64,000 nucleotides of DNA, taken from assembly GCA_958496175.1 (NCBI GenBank), contig OY292278.1:37758001-37822000 (forward strand), written 5' to 3'. The notes below the pieces were generated by a model. That model had not been told where the DNA came from. It saw only the letters and a program-made list of their open reading frames with translations, and ran no database searches. This stretch comes from Sisyra terminalis (lineage: Eukaryota > Arthropoda > Insecta > Neuroptera > Sisyridae). This document shows positions 15,442-25,436 of the stretch, piece after piece. The position numbers and the translations under genes are program-made. Positions within the stretch are counted from its first letter, which is position 1, and each line of letters starts with the position of its first letter.

Positions 15442-16040
15442 AAAGTGATTGGTAAGTTTGAAAGTGATTATTTATTTCCAAAAGAAGTTAAAAGAAGAAA
15501 TAACGTCATCTCAATACAATTTTGAGAAGTCACGTTACAGTATGCTGTATAAAAACACAGGAAATGGAGAATAATGTTTGAACAATTCGTGAACCATTCG
15601 AGATTTTCTTCTCCGTAGTACGTAGTAGACGTAAAGTTTTCATTGATGATTCTTTCCATTTAAGGAGATGGCTAAATAAAACGAATAAATTCCTTTAATA
15701 AAAGTTTTTTTTTTGTTTGATATTTAAAAAAAATGGTAAAGCGATCTGCTATAAGTATATAGCAAGACGTTTGCTCTTCAATAGAATAATAAACAGGAGG
15801 GAAGCATCGAAAAAGATAAAGTATAAAACTATTGGAATCTAATCTTAAAGTTATAAAAGTTTTTCAAGTATCTCATAAACAATAATTTCGAAAAAAAAAA
15901 GATCTTAAATGCATTCTTGTAGACTCAAAAAGTATACTGTAGAAGTATTGGAAATGGACAACGACGTTTGAACAGTTCGCGAACCATTCGAGATTTTCTT
16001 TCCGTAGTGCGCAGTAGACGTCAAATTTTCGTTCATGAGT

Positions 16041-16863
16041 TTTTTGGTTAATTTTTTCAATAACTTTGTTTTTTCGAGCAATTATATTTTGAATTATAAT
16101 TCGTAAATCAAATATCCTTTTTATCGATAAATATTCTTTGTGTTAATTATACGTACTGATACATGAAAATTTTGGTTGGAAAAAGATTTTTCCATAAGAA
16201 CATGTGTAATTTTTACAATTACATTTTCAACATCAACGTTCGGGTAATTAAATTTTCTCATGTTCCTTAGATTTTACATTCCTACTGATATATTTATCGA
16301 AGTTGTACTATTTTTTTCATAAATTTTTAAGATTTATTTTCCACCATAAAGATTATGTTTTTTTTCCAGCATAGCAAGCCTAGAAGTTGGAACTACTTAT
16401 TAAGATTTAAATAGGGGAAACGGAAACCAACCAGATAATCGCATTTGGTTTGTCACCAGAAAAGGAGGATGGAAATAAATTTCCACGATTTCAAGCAAAA
16501 ATTCTTTGCTCTGCTACGGATTCATTTAAGCTCTCGCCATTCAGATCCAATTACAGGTGAATGTATCCAATTGCACCGTCCATTGTAAGGGGTCAGCAAG
16601 CAAATGAACGTCAATGATCATAGTAGGTAGGTGATAACCTATAAGTGCCCGATAAGAAATTTTCCAATAAAATGGAGACGATGAACTCATATATTATCAT
16701 AATTAAACCAAACCAAGATTCAACGACGTGAAAAATGAGAGTCAATAAATTCAATATGAAGGGAATTATACATACATCCCCTATTTACAAACCCTAGATT
16801 TTCCCTTATGCAAATGATAATTCATTAATTTTTTTTAAAAGTTCGCCTCTGTCCTTTTTCGAA
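16041..16863. other. Non-coding stretch with a GC-raised island
   Basis: No gene. Positions 16370-16640 are less AT-rich than their surroundings and not visibly repetitive; this is a candidate regulatory or conserved block only by composition. Confidence 0.35.
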
Positions 16864-17044
16864 CCGTCCAATCTGGCAACTGTAATTCGCGATTGTTGGT
16901 TTTTGTTATCAATTCTATAGTGCTATAATTTTCTCTTTATAGGCGAAATTTTCATTATAGGATGATTTATTCACGAATTAAATTAAAAACAAAATAGAAA
17001 ACGCAACGTTGCAAGTTTTGACTGTTCAAAAAGGAACATGAGCC
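16864..17044. mobile_element. MITE family with AACGTTGC / TTCGCGA palindromic arms, copy 1
   Basis: Left parts (ctggcaac, taattcgcga) and right parts (cacgaattaaatt, gcaacgttgc) match the better preserved copy at 53952-54163. It is followed by aaggaacatgagcc, also found after the copy at 19023. Decayed. Confidence 0.55.
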
Positions 17045-17076
17045 AAAAGTTCGTTATAAAAATGGAACTCTTATCC

Positions 17077-17190
17077 TCGTTAAAAAAAATCATTTTGAAG
17101 CTTTTTGAAATCAATATATTTCAAATCCCTTTAATAACTTTAAACGACTTCTAATGGATTTCTTAAACATTAAAATGCTTTTAAATGTTT
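17077..17190. mobile_element. CCCTGTTAAA-family MITE, degraded copy
   Basis: It opens ctcgttaaaaaaaatcatttt and contains the family core ctttaataactttaaacgac followed by ttctaatgg, shared with copies at 45651, 58432 and 60026. The TIRs are worn. Confidence 0.55.
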
Positions 17191-17659
17191 TTTCACTACC
17201 ACTTCAAAATGTGGATAATGCAATTGTGATATTGATTGAGCACTAAAAAATTATGAGATAAAAGTATGTTATCTTTCTTATACTTTATCAGGAGTTGTTA
17301 TTTTGCTTCATTAAAAGTGGATCTGGGTGGAATTACTAATGGCGGAAAAATTCAAATTTTTATTAGCACCCTTTTTATTTATTGAAAATTCAATAAGTGT
17401 ACAAGTCTTGTTGCAACAGTTATATAAAATATTTTCAAATAATTTAATTCTAAAGCTAATCAAAGTTAGTTGAAGTAAATATAAGGCGTTTATCAAAAAC
17501 TAAGTAAATTGATGCTATGAAATTATTATCGCCACCTGGTGAGTCTTGAAAAAATTATAATGGAATCTATTTAAAGGAGAAGTCTTGAGATCAGATGTGT
17601 TATTAAATGCGGCAAAATATAAATTTAATTGAGATTTATTTTTAAATCTTAAAAAAATA

Positions 17660-18060
17660 TCTATACTGATATATATAATTCTTACGTCTGTCTGTACATT
17701 TCGATTTTGAACCCAATTTTAGGGTAAATATTAGTTTCAAGAGGCCCTAATTCCGAATTTAACATTTTTAAAAGTTTTGTCTGTCTGTGTGTCCCGATTT
17801 AACTAATGAATGGAACAACCAAATTTAATGAAATTTGGTCTATTAAGATACAACACAATTTTCTTCACATATTAGGCTACTTATCATCCAAAAAAAAAAT
17901 AATAAGGGAAGGTTTTCCCTAAGGATGAAAACATAAATTTTTACTTTAGACAAGTGAGTTATATGTCATTGGAAAGGTAATTAAAAATTAGAAAATAATC
18001 GGTAAAAATATTTTGGTTGAATTATTAAGGGTATTTAAAAAGCTTTAAATTTTAAATTCC
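17660..18060 (+). mobile_element. Helitron-like 5' region (tentative)
   Basis: The start TCTATACTGATATATA preceded by A, followed by cttacgtctgtctgt and later tgtctgtctgtgtgtcccg with aatgaaatttggt, resembles the 5' portion of many insect Helitron-type non-autonomous elements. No 3' hairpin plus CTRR end was found, so the right border is arbitrary. Confidence 0.4.
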
Positions 18061-18333
18061 TTGTTTTAACAGGGATAGTTTCAACTTTTCTGCTAGGGAA
18101 TCATTCATTAATTACCTAAGGACAATTTTGGTAACTCTGCCCCCAACCCTACCCCCATACATAAGATTTCTAGAACACCCCCTCCTCTTACAAACGTAAG
18201 ATTCAATCTTATCCTTTTAAATAATAAAATGTTAGAAAAGGACCAGTTACACTAAAAATTACACTTTAATGTGATCCAAAAAAAAAATTTAACAAATAAT
18301 AATTCAAACTATGATCTTCAAATTTTTCAAGAA

Positions 18334-18500
18334 GCCTGCTGGTGGCCGAGTGGTCTAGACTACCTCTCCAAAACTGGTAGGTCGGTTTTGGGTTCGATCC
18401 TTGATTCGAACAAATTTTCGATATTTATCGAATACGGATTTTATTTACCCTAGAGTCACTAAAGACCTTAGAACTTACAAAGCGATGGTAAATAACAAAA
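18334..18500 (+). mobile_element. tRNA-derived SINE, copy 2
   Basis: Best preserved head: A box GGTGGCCGAGTGGTCTAGAC, B box GGGTTCGATCC, then ttatcgaatacggatttt, ccctagagtcactaaagacc and agcgatggtaaataacaaa. A–B box spacing is tRNA-like. Confidence 0.8.
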
Positions 18501-18607
18501 TACAAAATATAAAAAAACAGAATTTAAATTACATTGTACAGTATAAAATATAGAAAACCATTCGGAACCCAAAACGAAATTCTTAATATTGAGTTTTGAT
18601 TTACAGA

Positions 18608-18684
18608 GTGTTACGTAATAATGAGTTTCACCCCCTCTCGCCTTCACTACGCTTATGTAATTAATGAATGGCCCCTTATATGTC
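18608..18684. mobile_element. MITE terminal fragment (ACGTAAT...AATGAATGGCCCC)
   Basis: The segment gttacgtaataatgag...ttatgtaattaatgaatgg resembles the ends of insect MITEs that begin agggaccattcataaattac. Related short ends appear near 5507, 9790 and 33147. Full borders are not resolved. Confidence 0.4.
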
Positions 18685-19022
18685 CGCAATTTTCCTTGGA
18701 GATTTGACTCTTAATAGATACTTAGAGGGAAGTTATTTTTTTTTATTTATTAGTCATTGGTGATGACGACCTATAAAAAATATAGGTAATTCATTGTTTA
18801 TGTAACTGGTAAATGAAAAATACATTCAATATACATAAACGTGTGATATATTGTTATATCAAAATATCTGACTAAATCTTATTTAATTAAAACAAATAAT
18901 TGGTTAGATAGGCAATTATAAAGTTAAAAAAATAATAAAAGAATTTAAGGTAATAGAAACAAACAAAAAAGGCGCTTTAAAAGAAATAATTTTGAATAAA
19001 ATTTTTGATTCAAGTCCATTTA

Positions 19023-19194
19023 AAATTTAATTTAATTCGCGAATAAACCGGTCCATAATGAAAGTTTAGCCACAAAAGTGAAAATTTTACCGTATTAGAA
19101 TTGAATTAACAAAAAAATCGCGAAAAAAATAAAAAACAAAGTGGAAAATGCAACGTTGCCAGATATTGATCAACCTAAAAGGAACTTAAGCCGA
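19023..19194. mobile_element. MITE family with AACGTTGC / TTCGCGA arms, copy 2
   Basis: Contains aatttaattcgcgaat, accggtccataatgaaa, tcgcgaaaaa and aaaatgcaacgttgcc, then aaggaacttaagcc. Same order as the copies at 16864 and 53952, with an outer left arm missing. Confidence 0.6.
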
Positions 19195-21054
19195 TTTTTC
19201 TTGGAGTATTTTTTGAGATATGGAATATTTTCCAACTCTTTTTTTTTTTTTAAGAAATACTATGAAATATTTTTATCTAATGTAGAACAATTTATTTATG
19301 AAAACGTTCATTCAACTTCCCTGTGCGTGGTCTGACACGCACTTGGCCGATTTTGTCAGATATTTACATTGAAATCGTAAAATGAATGAAACCGAAAATA
19401 TCCGGTTGAATTGAAAAGACAATGTACCGGTTTTATAAGATTGAGAAATCGTTAAATGTTCAGTTGACGAAACCTGATGTTTTGATTGTAATCAAATGAT
19501 GGTCCAATTTGATATTTAATGTTATGGTATTGAAAAAAATAATCAAACAAACAAAAATAAATACGGACCAGGTGAATTTGAAATCGGCCATTGTTACCAT
19601 CAAATTTAATTATTACCCAATTAACGACTAAGATACGTTAAGTTATCGTGCAACATAACCTATATAATATGTTTCAGTAAACATAACCTAAAAATACATT
19701 AAAATCAAAGAGCCAACCTGATCCGATTAAAATAATTAAAACGATCGAAAAAATCAAAAGTACGGAAGTTTTTTTCCCCGAAAAAAATTCTCGCTCGATT
19801 TACTCTCTGTCCATCTGTCCAATGTTAAAAATTCGTCGAAATCAAACACCTGGCTTTCGGATTTTTGTGTTAATTTTTTATCTCTGCTCTCATCATTGAA
19901 AAATCGCCGAAAAAATCGAGCTTTACAACCGCTTGCAAAAAAAGAAAGCTTTTTGCTCGGCTCAAATCAATTGCAAATCATCAAGCACGTGCCATCATGT
20001 GTCCGGCAAAAAAATTGAGTAGGTATGCCGAAGAGGTGCGTGGCGAGGTGGAGGGTTGTATGGCAAGTATGATCATTGCTTAAATCACCTGTAATTCGCG
20101 CCGGGTACCCCTTCAGCCAAAGATTGAGCACCGCGACGAGGATCGAGCGCGGAAAAAACGAGGCGAAAAAATCATTCCATAATGGCGCAATTATTGAAAT
20201 TAACATTTTCTTCGGCGTGTGCAGGTGCACCCGACCCCGAACAACTCTCAAAAGTGCCATCGACAAAATAATACGCCGACTGCATCCCTCTTTGGCTCGC
20301 CTCCATCAACACGTCTTCCTCTTCCTTGGCTGCTGCTTCTTTTTGTTGTAACATCAATATATTAACCTAAACTCTCCAACAACATTAAAAAAAGAAGAAA
20401 AAAAACTATAAAAATATTTGTCTTCGGAATAACTTGAACGAGATTTCAACTTGAAGACTTGTTGTCTCGACGAAAAATCATGAATTATACACAATATGTA
20501 AGACCTGAAATTTATCGCACTATCGAGAAATGATAAACTTGCTCTAAAATACCGAAAATAAATTAACCAGAAACACAATCTCATTTTTCAATAACTTTCA
20601 ATCAATTTAGTTCACTTTAGTTGTAAATCTTTTTCGTCCAAATCAAAGTTTCATTCACCAATGAAAAGTAAGCACCCCATCGAAGGATTTCGAAGGAAAA
20701 ATTAAAATTCGCGCTATGTTGGAAACAAATACAATATGCGCATGCGCTAATTTTAATTAATTTAAAAGTACTAATAAAATAAGTAAAACGAATAATATGA
20801 TAATAAATTTGATGGACCAATACAGGCCTAACGATAAAGAATGCAAAAACATCAAAATAAATTAGTTTCGTTTTAAATGAGGTGCTAACATGCAAATTTT
20901 TTTATGCAAAATTTGAACAATTTCTTATAAAAAAACTATAAGAGACCTAATGTTAATTAAGTTAAATAAGTTAAATAATCCAAAAGGTTAATTAACTAGA
21001 AATAATAACAATAAGAAAACAAGTAGTAGATATAGATTTAAAATTTATTGCCTG
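19195..21054. other. Non-coding stretch with the strongest GC-raised island (about 19780-20345)
   Basis: No gene is recognised. The island is unique in the window and has open frames on both strands (20076-20351 +, 19967-20266 -), but their products show no domain and there is no flanking splice pair. It is better viewed as a regulatory or non-coding candidate. The remainder is A/T-rich. Confidence 0.4.
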
Positions 21055-21290
21055 CTTTATGTATACAGATAAATTAGTTTGTCCTGATTGTCGAGAATAT
21101 AAATAACAAATACGTCACGCAGACGAAGACGCGGGTATCAACTGCTTTTTTTAAACAGTATAACACAAATTTGGTAAAAGATATATATTTCTGGAAAGTT
21201 AGTAAAACTAATCAATAACATTGTTGACGTATTATTATGTTACGCTGATGAAGTCGCAGGTATCGGTTACTACTTTTAAATAAATTTAAT
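21055..21290 (-). repeat. Fragments of a CTGCGACTTCGTCTGCGTGA repeat
   Basis: On the minus strand two units read gatacccgcgtcttcgtctg and gatacctgcgacttcatcag, each followed by gcgt-like sequence. Two more units on the plus strand lie at 28415-28520. It looks like a degraded dispersed transposon; the family is not assigned. Confidence 0.5.
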
Positions 21291-22556
21291 AGATACATAC
21301 TTATAGATGTTAAGTACCAACACCTACGTTTATATTTTAATGGTCACAACACAGTAGGGATCAATCTAAGTCCAATCCAAGGAGGCGATGGTGCCTATGT
21401 GCATGGGGTGGGAAACCCTTATCCTAGAGTTTCAGTAGCTTGGGTACTTTAGTAGAAATGATAGAAATTTTCTACTTTTCTTTACAAATTTTTGAGGCCT
21501 CAGTGGATTTACAACAATGGTGTATAGAAAGAATTACCAGAAATTATCACCAGTTACATTAATATTAAAGGGACTGGAAAGTAATATCGTTTCTGAATCT
21601 ATAGACATTCAATTGCCATTTATTGGCCTATGAATTATTTCAAAGTTGTACTAAAAAAATGTTATGATAAGAATGACTTGCTAAATTGTAGAAGATTAAA
21701 TAATATTTATTAATACAAAACTTAGCTTTATGCTCGAAGGAACATTAATTCATTATTTTAGGCTCTTTGAGCTTTATAGAAGAATTAAAGTTCCTTACAT
21801 AAACATTTTCTATATATCCAAGTGCGTTAGGTGTCTTAATGCCAAATGATTTTTTTAAAGTCAAAAGTCAATAATTTTAAGTTCTAACTCGTAACATCTA
21901 AAATGCGGGGGAGGAAGTGATACCATTTTCATGTCAGACAATCAAAGATATATCAAATATTTCTATTCAATCTTAACCATCTAACCAAGTATCCTAAATT
22001 GTCCAAGAATTGCCAAAGCAGAAATCTTTATTTTGCAATCCGATAACGCAAAATTCCTTTGCATAAGAAAACCCTTGGAAAGAATTAAGGCTAAGTGCCC
22101 TTGTCTTCTACGTCTACAAAGCTAGTATAGTGAAAATTGAAAAAAAAAACAATTTTTAAGTAGTGATTTTTCATAAATTAAATAAGATATCAAAAAATTG
22201 TATTTTTTTTCGTTTTTCCTTGTCGAAATCTATATTTTTTCAAATAGTAGTGCCGGAAGAAACTGTTGTTGGGATATTTTGTCAAGGTTTTTTTTGTATT
22301 AAGGATATTTTGTCCGGGGATAATTTTTTTTGAGGATATTTGGTCTCCGGACATTTTGTCGAGGGATCAAATGTCTTGGAGTCTGAGTTATTAACAGTAA
22401 CTACTTAAGAAAGGCGAAATTCTTACCGAAACGTTGTACTATGCACAAATAATTTTTTTATTTACATGTACATATGTATAACGTATAACAATGGACGTAT
22501 ACCAAAGCTTGAATTGTTATTGGTATAAAATTGTATACAAAAAGTATACCTTTTTC
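21291..22556. other. Non-coding stretch with a degenerate GGATATTTTGTC repeat
   Basis: At 22265-22385 the unit ggatattttgtc recurs about four times with drift (ggatattttgtcaagg, ggatattttgtccgggg, ggatatttggtctccgg, ggacattttgtcgaggg). Nothing gene-like otherwise. Confidence 0.5.
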
Positions 22557-22824
22557 TATATGGGCGCCGTTTATTTTGAAAGTGAGTTAAGTCCATTTCA
22601 AGAACAATCCCTATAGTTGTATCATTTTTAACCATAGGAACATAAGATATTAAGGAATGGGAATAATTGACGTTTTTGTTAACAACTAAAATGAAATCAG
22701 TAATTTCTGAAAACTTACCAGTTAAATAATTAACATACTTTGTTCTAGTTACAAGAAGAAGAATCACCATATAGGCCGTCTTTGAAATGGACTTACGCCA
22801 CTTTCAAAATAAACGAGCCATATA
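22557..22824. mobile_element. TIR element with about 45-bp inverted ends
   Basis: The left arm (22557-22602) holds cgtttattttgaaagtg and aagtccatttcaa; the right arm (22781-22824) holds their inverse, ttgaaatggactta and cactttcaaaataaacg. About 270 bp, no coding capacity. The target duplication was not resolved. Confidence 0.65.
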
Positions 22825-24269
22825 AGTATATTTTCTGAGAGCTTATTTTTAGTCTTCATAAGATCCATTCTCCATTCAGTTCATTTTTATGAACTCCGAT
22901 TATAAAATATTTTACATTTTGAAAATATTAGCTTCCTCCAAATATTAGCTTTTATCTCTTTAGTTTCTGGATCTTAAAACGTTAATTTCTAGCATTATAT
23001 TTCGCGTGATAGTAAATTTTAGTCCCCATAAGGTCTACTACCACCTGGGCGTAGGACTTCATAAGAATATTTAAACTGAAAACAAAAGAGGATGTTTTAA
23101 AAAATTAAATCAAAGTTAGCGTTAATTATGGTACAATTTCCCATTCAAGTAATATCAGGCAAAATTGAGGCAAAAGACTAATTATAAAAAACCAATTTTT
23201 TCCTCGGTACCCATTGATGATCCGTTGATTATCGCGCCTGATTCACCGTTGACGTCTCCATCAGGCCCCAATTTTCCCTCTTTTTTTATTTATATCATTT
23301 TTTTTAATTAATAAATGTTAAGGCAATAAATAATATCGTAGTGAGCGTTGACGTGTGCTGCTTTCGGAACAGGGTGACCGGTTATAATTAGTGCTACGCA
23401 GAGCTATGAAACCTGAGACAACAAATGAATGACGCGGCTAAAAGGGGTGCGGGGAAATGAGGTGATTAAGTCGCTTGGGGGCTTGTTTGAGTTAATTAAA
23501 CCTTAAAAGCAGCCGCGAAATATTAACCCAACGACGATAACATACAACAAACACTATATGGATGAAATTGGTGCGGAAGACGTTGAAGATCGATTGCGTA
23601 CAAATGGGGCGAACACAGTTGGTGTCAAGAATGGTGCGGATTGAACGGAGACGGAGGGTTAATGGGGGATGAAAAAATGGGGAAAAATTAAGCGTGCACA
23701 TGGTGCAGCACATTTTTATTATTATGTTATGACAAGTTGCAGAATTCGAATGGGAAAAAAATTGCAACAACTGCAAGTGACGTTTTTGATGCAGTTAATT
23801 TGACAGACATCGACACAATGCTGCTGATTGGCCACATTTTATGGAGAAATGTTTTATGTGCCGAAGCTTCCGTCTGCCACCAAATGATGTATTGTAATTA
23901 GTTTCTTCGCTGCTTGCTTTTGCCACTTTTTTCCCTTCAACTTCAATCCAAACCAAGAACAAAACGCCTCAATGAAAGAAAGTCAAAAATTCTCAACCCA
24001 TACATTTATAGTTCATACTATACTATATTTTTGTAGAGGAAACTCTTCTGGAAACAATAATCTCAAAACTATTGGGTTCACCTAAAAAAATGGTTCAAAT
24101 TCTTTAGAAATTGACCAATTTACGAGATGTTAAAATTTGGAAAAGGTATTACCTGATTTTGATTCGTAGTCACCTTTTCAACTTCCACCTGGGCATGAAA
24201 CTGGAAACATCCATAGGAAACCAATTTCAGAAGCAACTCTAACCAGCTGGAGTTCCAGTTCCTCAAGCA
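22825..24269. other. Non-coding stretch with GC-raised island near 23210-23900
   Basis: The island differs clearly from the AT-rich surroundings and lacks repeats. The minus-strand open frame 23492-23776 has no motif. Possible regulatory block of the senseless-like locus or of an unseen neighbour; inference only. Confidence 0.35.
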
Positions 24270-25436
24270 CAGTGGTTCTTAATCTGGATTCTATCAAACC
24301 CCAGGGGTTCGGTGAGTCAGTCTTTCAGGTTCGGCGGATATCATGCTTTAAGGTTTTTTTTTTCATTTTGTGCATCTACTATGTGCATAAATATATACTA
24401 GACTGGGCCAATAAAATCGACTTTTTTTTTTGAAAAGTATATCGAAAATATTGTTCAAGGTGACAAAAAAAAAATATCGGGAAGGTTTGAGCCCTTAATA
24501 TTTATATTTAGAGGTCTATCATCTATAATTTCGATTTTTTATTTGTGCTTTCATTTTTGCATCAATGCTATCAAACTATCAAGTTAAAAAAAATCATCTG
24601 CACATATACTTATAGAAAATTAAATTCCCTACAAAAAACGTTTCATTAAAAATTTTTGCCAGACACGCCGTTTCCGAATCATCAAGCTTTAAATATTGAT
24701 ATAATTTTTAGATTTTTCTTCTTTATTTTGGAATTTTGTGACGAACAAATAAATATATGGAAATGAACAATATAGATTCTTAAAGGGAATTTAATGCTCT
24801 ACAAAAGAGGTCTCTTAACGTTCTTATATAAAATCGTTCTTTCAAAATTGGTTCAACAACGAAGAAGACAATAATTTAATTTTTCCTTCAACTTTAATTA
24901 TGAATAACTTTTGAAAAAGTTAATTTATGTAAAAATGTTAAGAGACTTTTTTTGTAGAGCATTAAATTCCCTTCAAGAATCTGTATTGTTCATTTCTATA
25001 TATTTATTTGTTCGTTAGTAACAAAATTTCAAAATAAAGAAGATAAATCTAAAAATTATATCAATTTTTAAAGCTTGATTATTCGAAAATGGCGTGACTG
25101 GCAAAAATTTTTAAAGAAAAGTTTTTTGTAGAGAATTTAATTTTCTATAAATATATGTGCAGATAAATTGTTTTATCTTGATAGTTAGATAGTATTGACG
25201 CAAAAATGAAAGCACAAATAAATCGAAATTAAAGATACTAGACCTCTTAATATTAATATTAAGGGCTAAGACCTTCCCGATATTTTTTTTTGTCATCTTG
25301 AACAATATTTTCGATATACTTTTTAAAAAAAAATATAGTCGATTTTTTTGACCCAGTCTAATATATACCTATAATTTTTACCATGAAAGAACATTTTTTT
25401 TTGAGTCAGTGCCTCCAATAAGGTTAAGAACCTCAG
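24270..25436. mobile_element. hAT-type element interrupted by a foldback element
   Basis: Left end CAGTGGTTCTTAATCT at 24270, right end AAGGTTAAGAACCTCAG ending 25436. Flanks ctcaagca and ctctagcg agree at 6 of 8 positions, a plausible worn 8-bp target duplication. Removing the foldback at 24391-25368 leaves about 190 bp, a normal MITE size. Confidence 0.6.
24391..25368. mobile_element. Long foldback element, type A copy 1
   Basis: Ends are tatatactagactgggcc and the inverse acccagtctaatatata. The two halves pair along their length: tatcgaaaatattgttcaag with cttgaacaatattttcgata, then tttgagcccttaat, cctctatcatct-type, gtgctttcatttttgc, and the centre gctctacaaaagaggtctct / agagactttttttgtagagc. 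Both arms are roughly 450 bp. Copy 2 is at 55237-56225. No ORF of note. Confidence 0.85.

Larger units (their letters stand above)
15075..15539 (+). mobile_element. Solo LTR (465 bp) with 4-bp target duplication
   Basis: The element begins TGTAAC and ends GTTACA, perfect 6-bp inverted termini with canonical TG...CA ends, and is flanked by the direct repeat GTAT (15071-15074 and 15540-15543). The undisturbed paralogous site is in the tandem copy just downstream. Promoter signals (heat-shock elements, TATATAA) and two AATAAA hexamers follow in U3-R-U5 order, giving the + orientation. No gag-pol or second LTR is present, so it is a solo LTR from recombination. The 4-bp duplication suits Ty3/gypsy-type integration but does not prove it. 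Confidence 0.88.
14838..16040. repeat. Tandem duplication (about 340-bp units), first copy split by an LTR
   Basis: Copy 1 spans 14838-15074 plus 15540-15660; copy 2 spans about 15700-16040. Both contain tgtttgatatttt..aaatggtaaagc, a run of A near the middle, and end with gaaccattcgagattttctt and gtagacgt. Copy 2 lacks the LTR and so shows the empty-site sequence aaagtat-ctgta. Confidence 0.75.

Noticed and set aside
18468..18689. Minus-strand frame starting MRTYKGPFINYISVV
   Set aside because: Translation of a MITE end (the gggccattcattaa-type terminus); this peptide type recurs in insect genomes as a transposon artefact.
20076..20351. 91-codon plus frame in the GC island, and the overlapping minus frame at 19967-20266
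   Set aside because: Both strands are open over the same stretch and neither has a recognisable domain; treated as non-coding.
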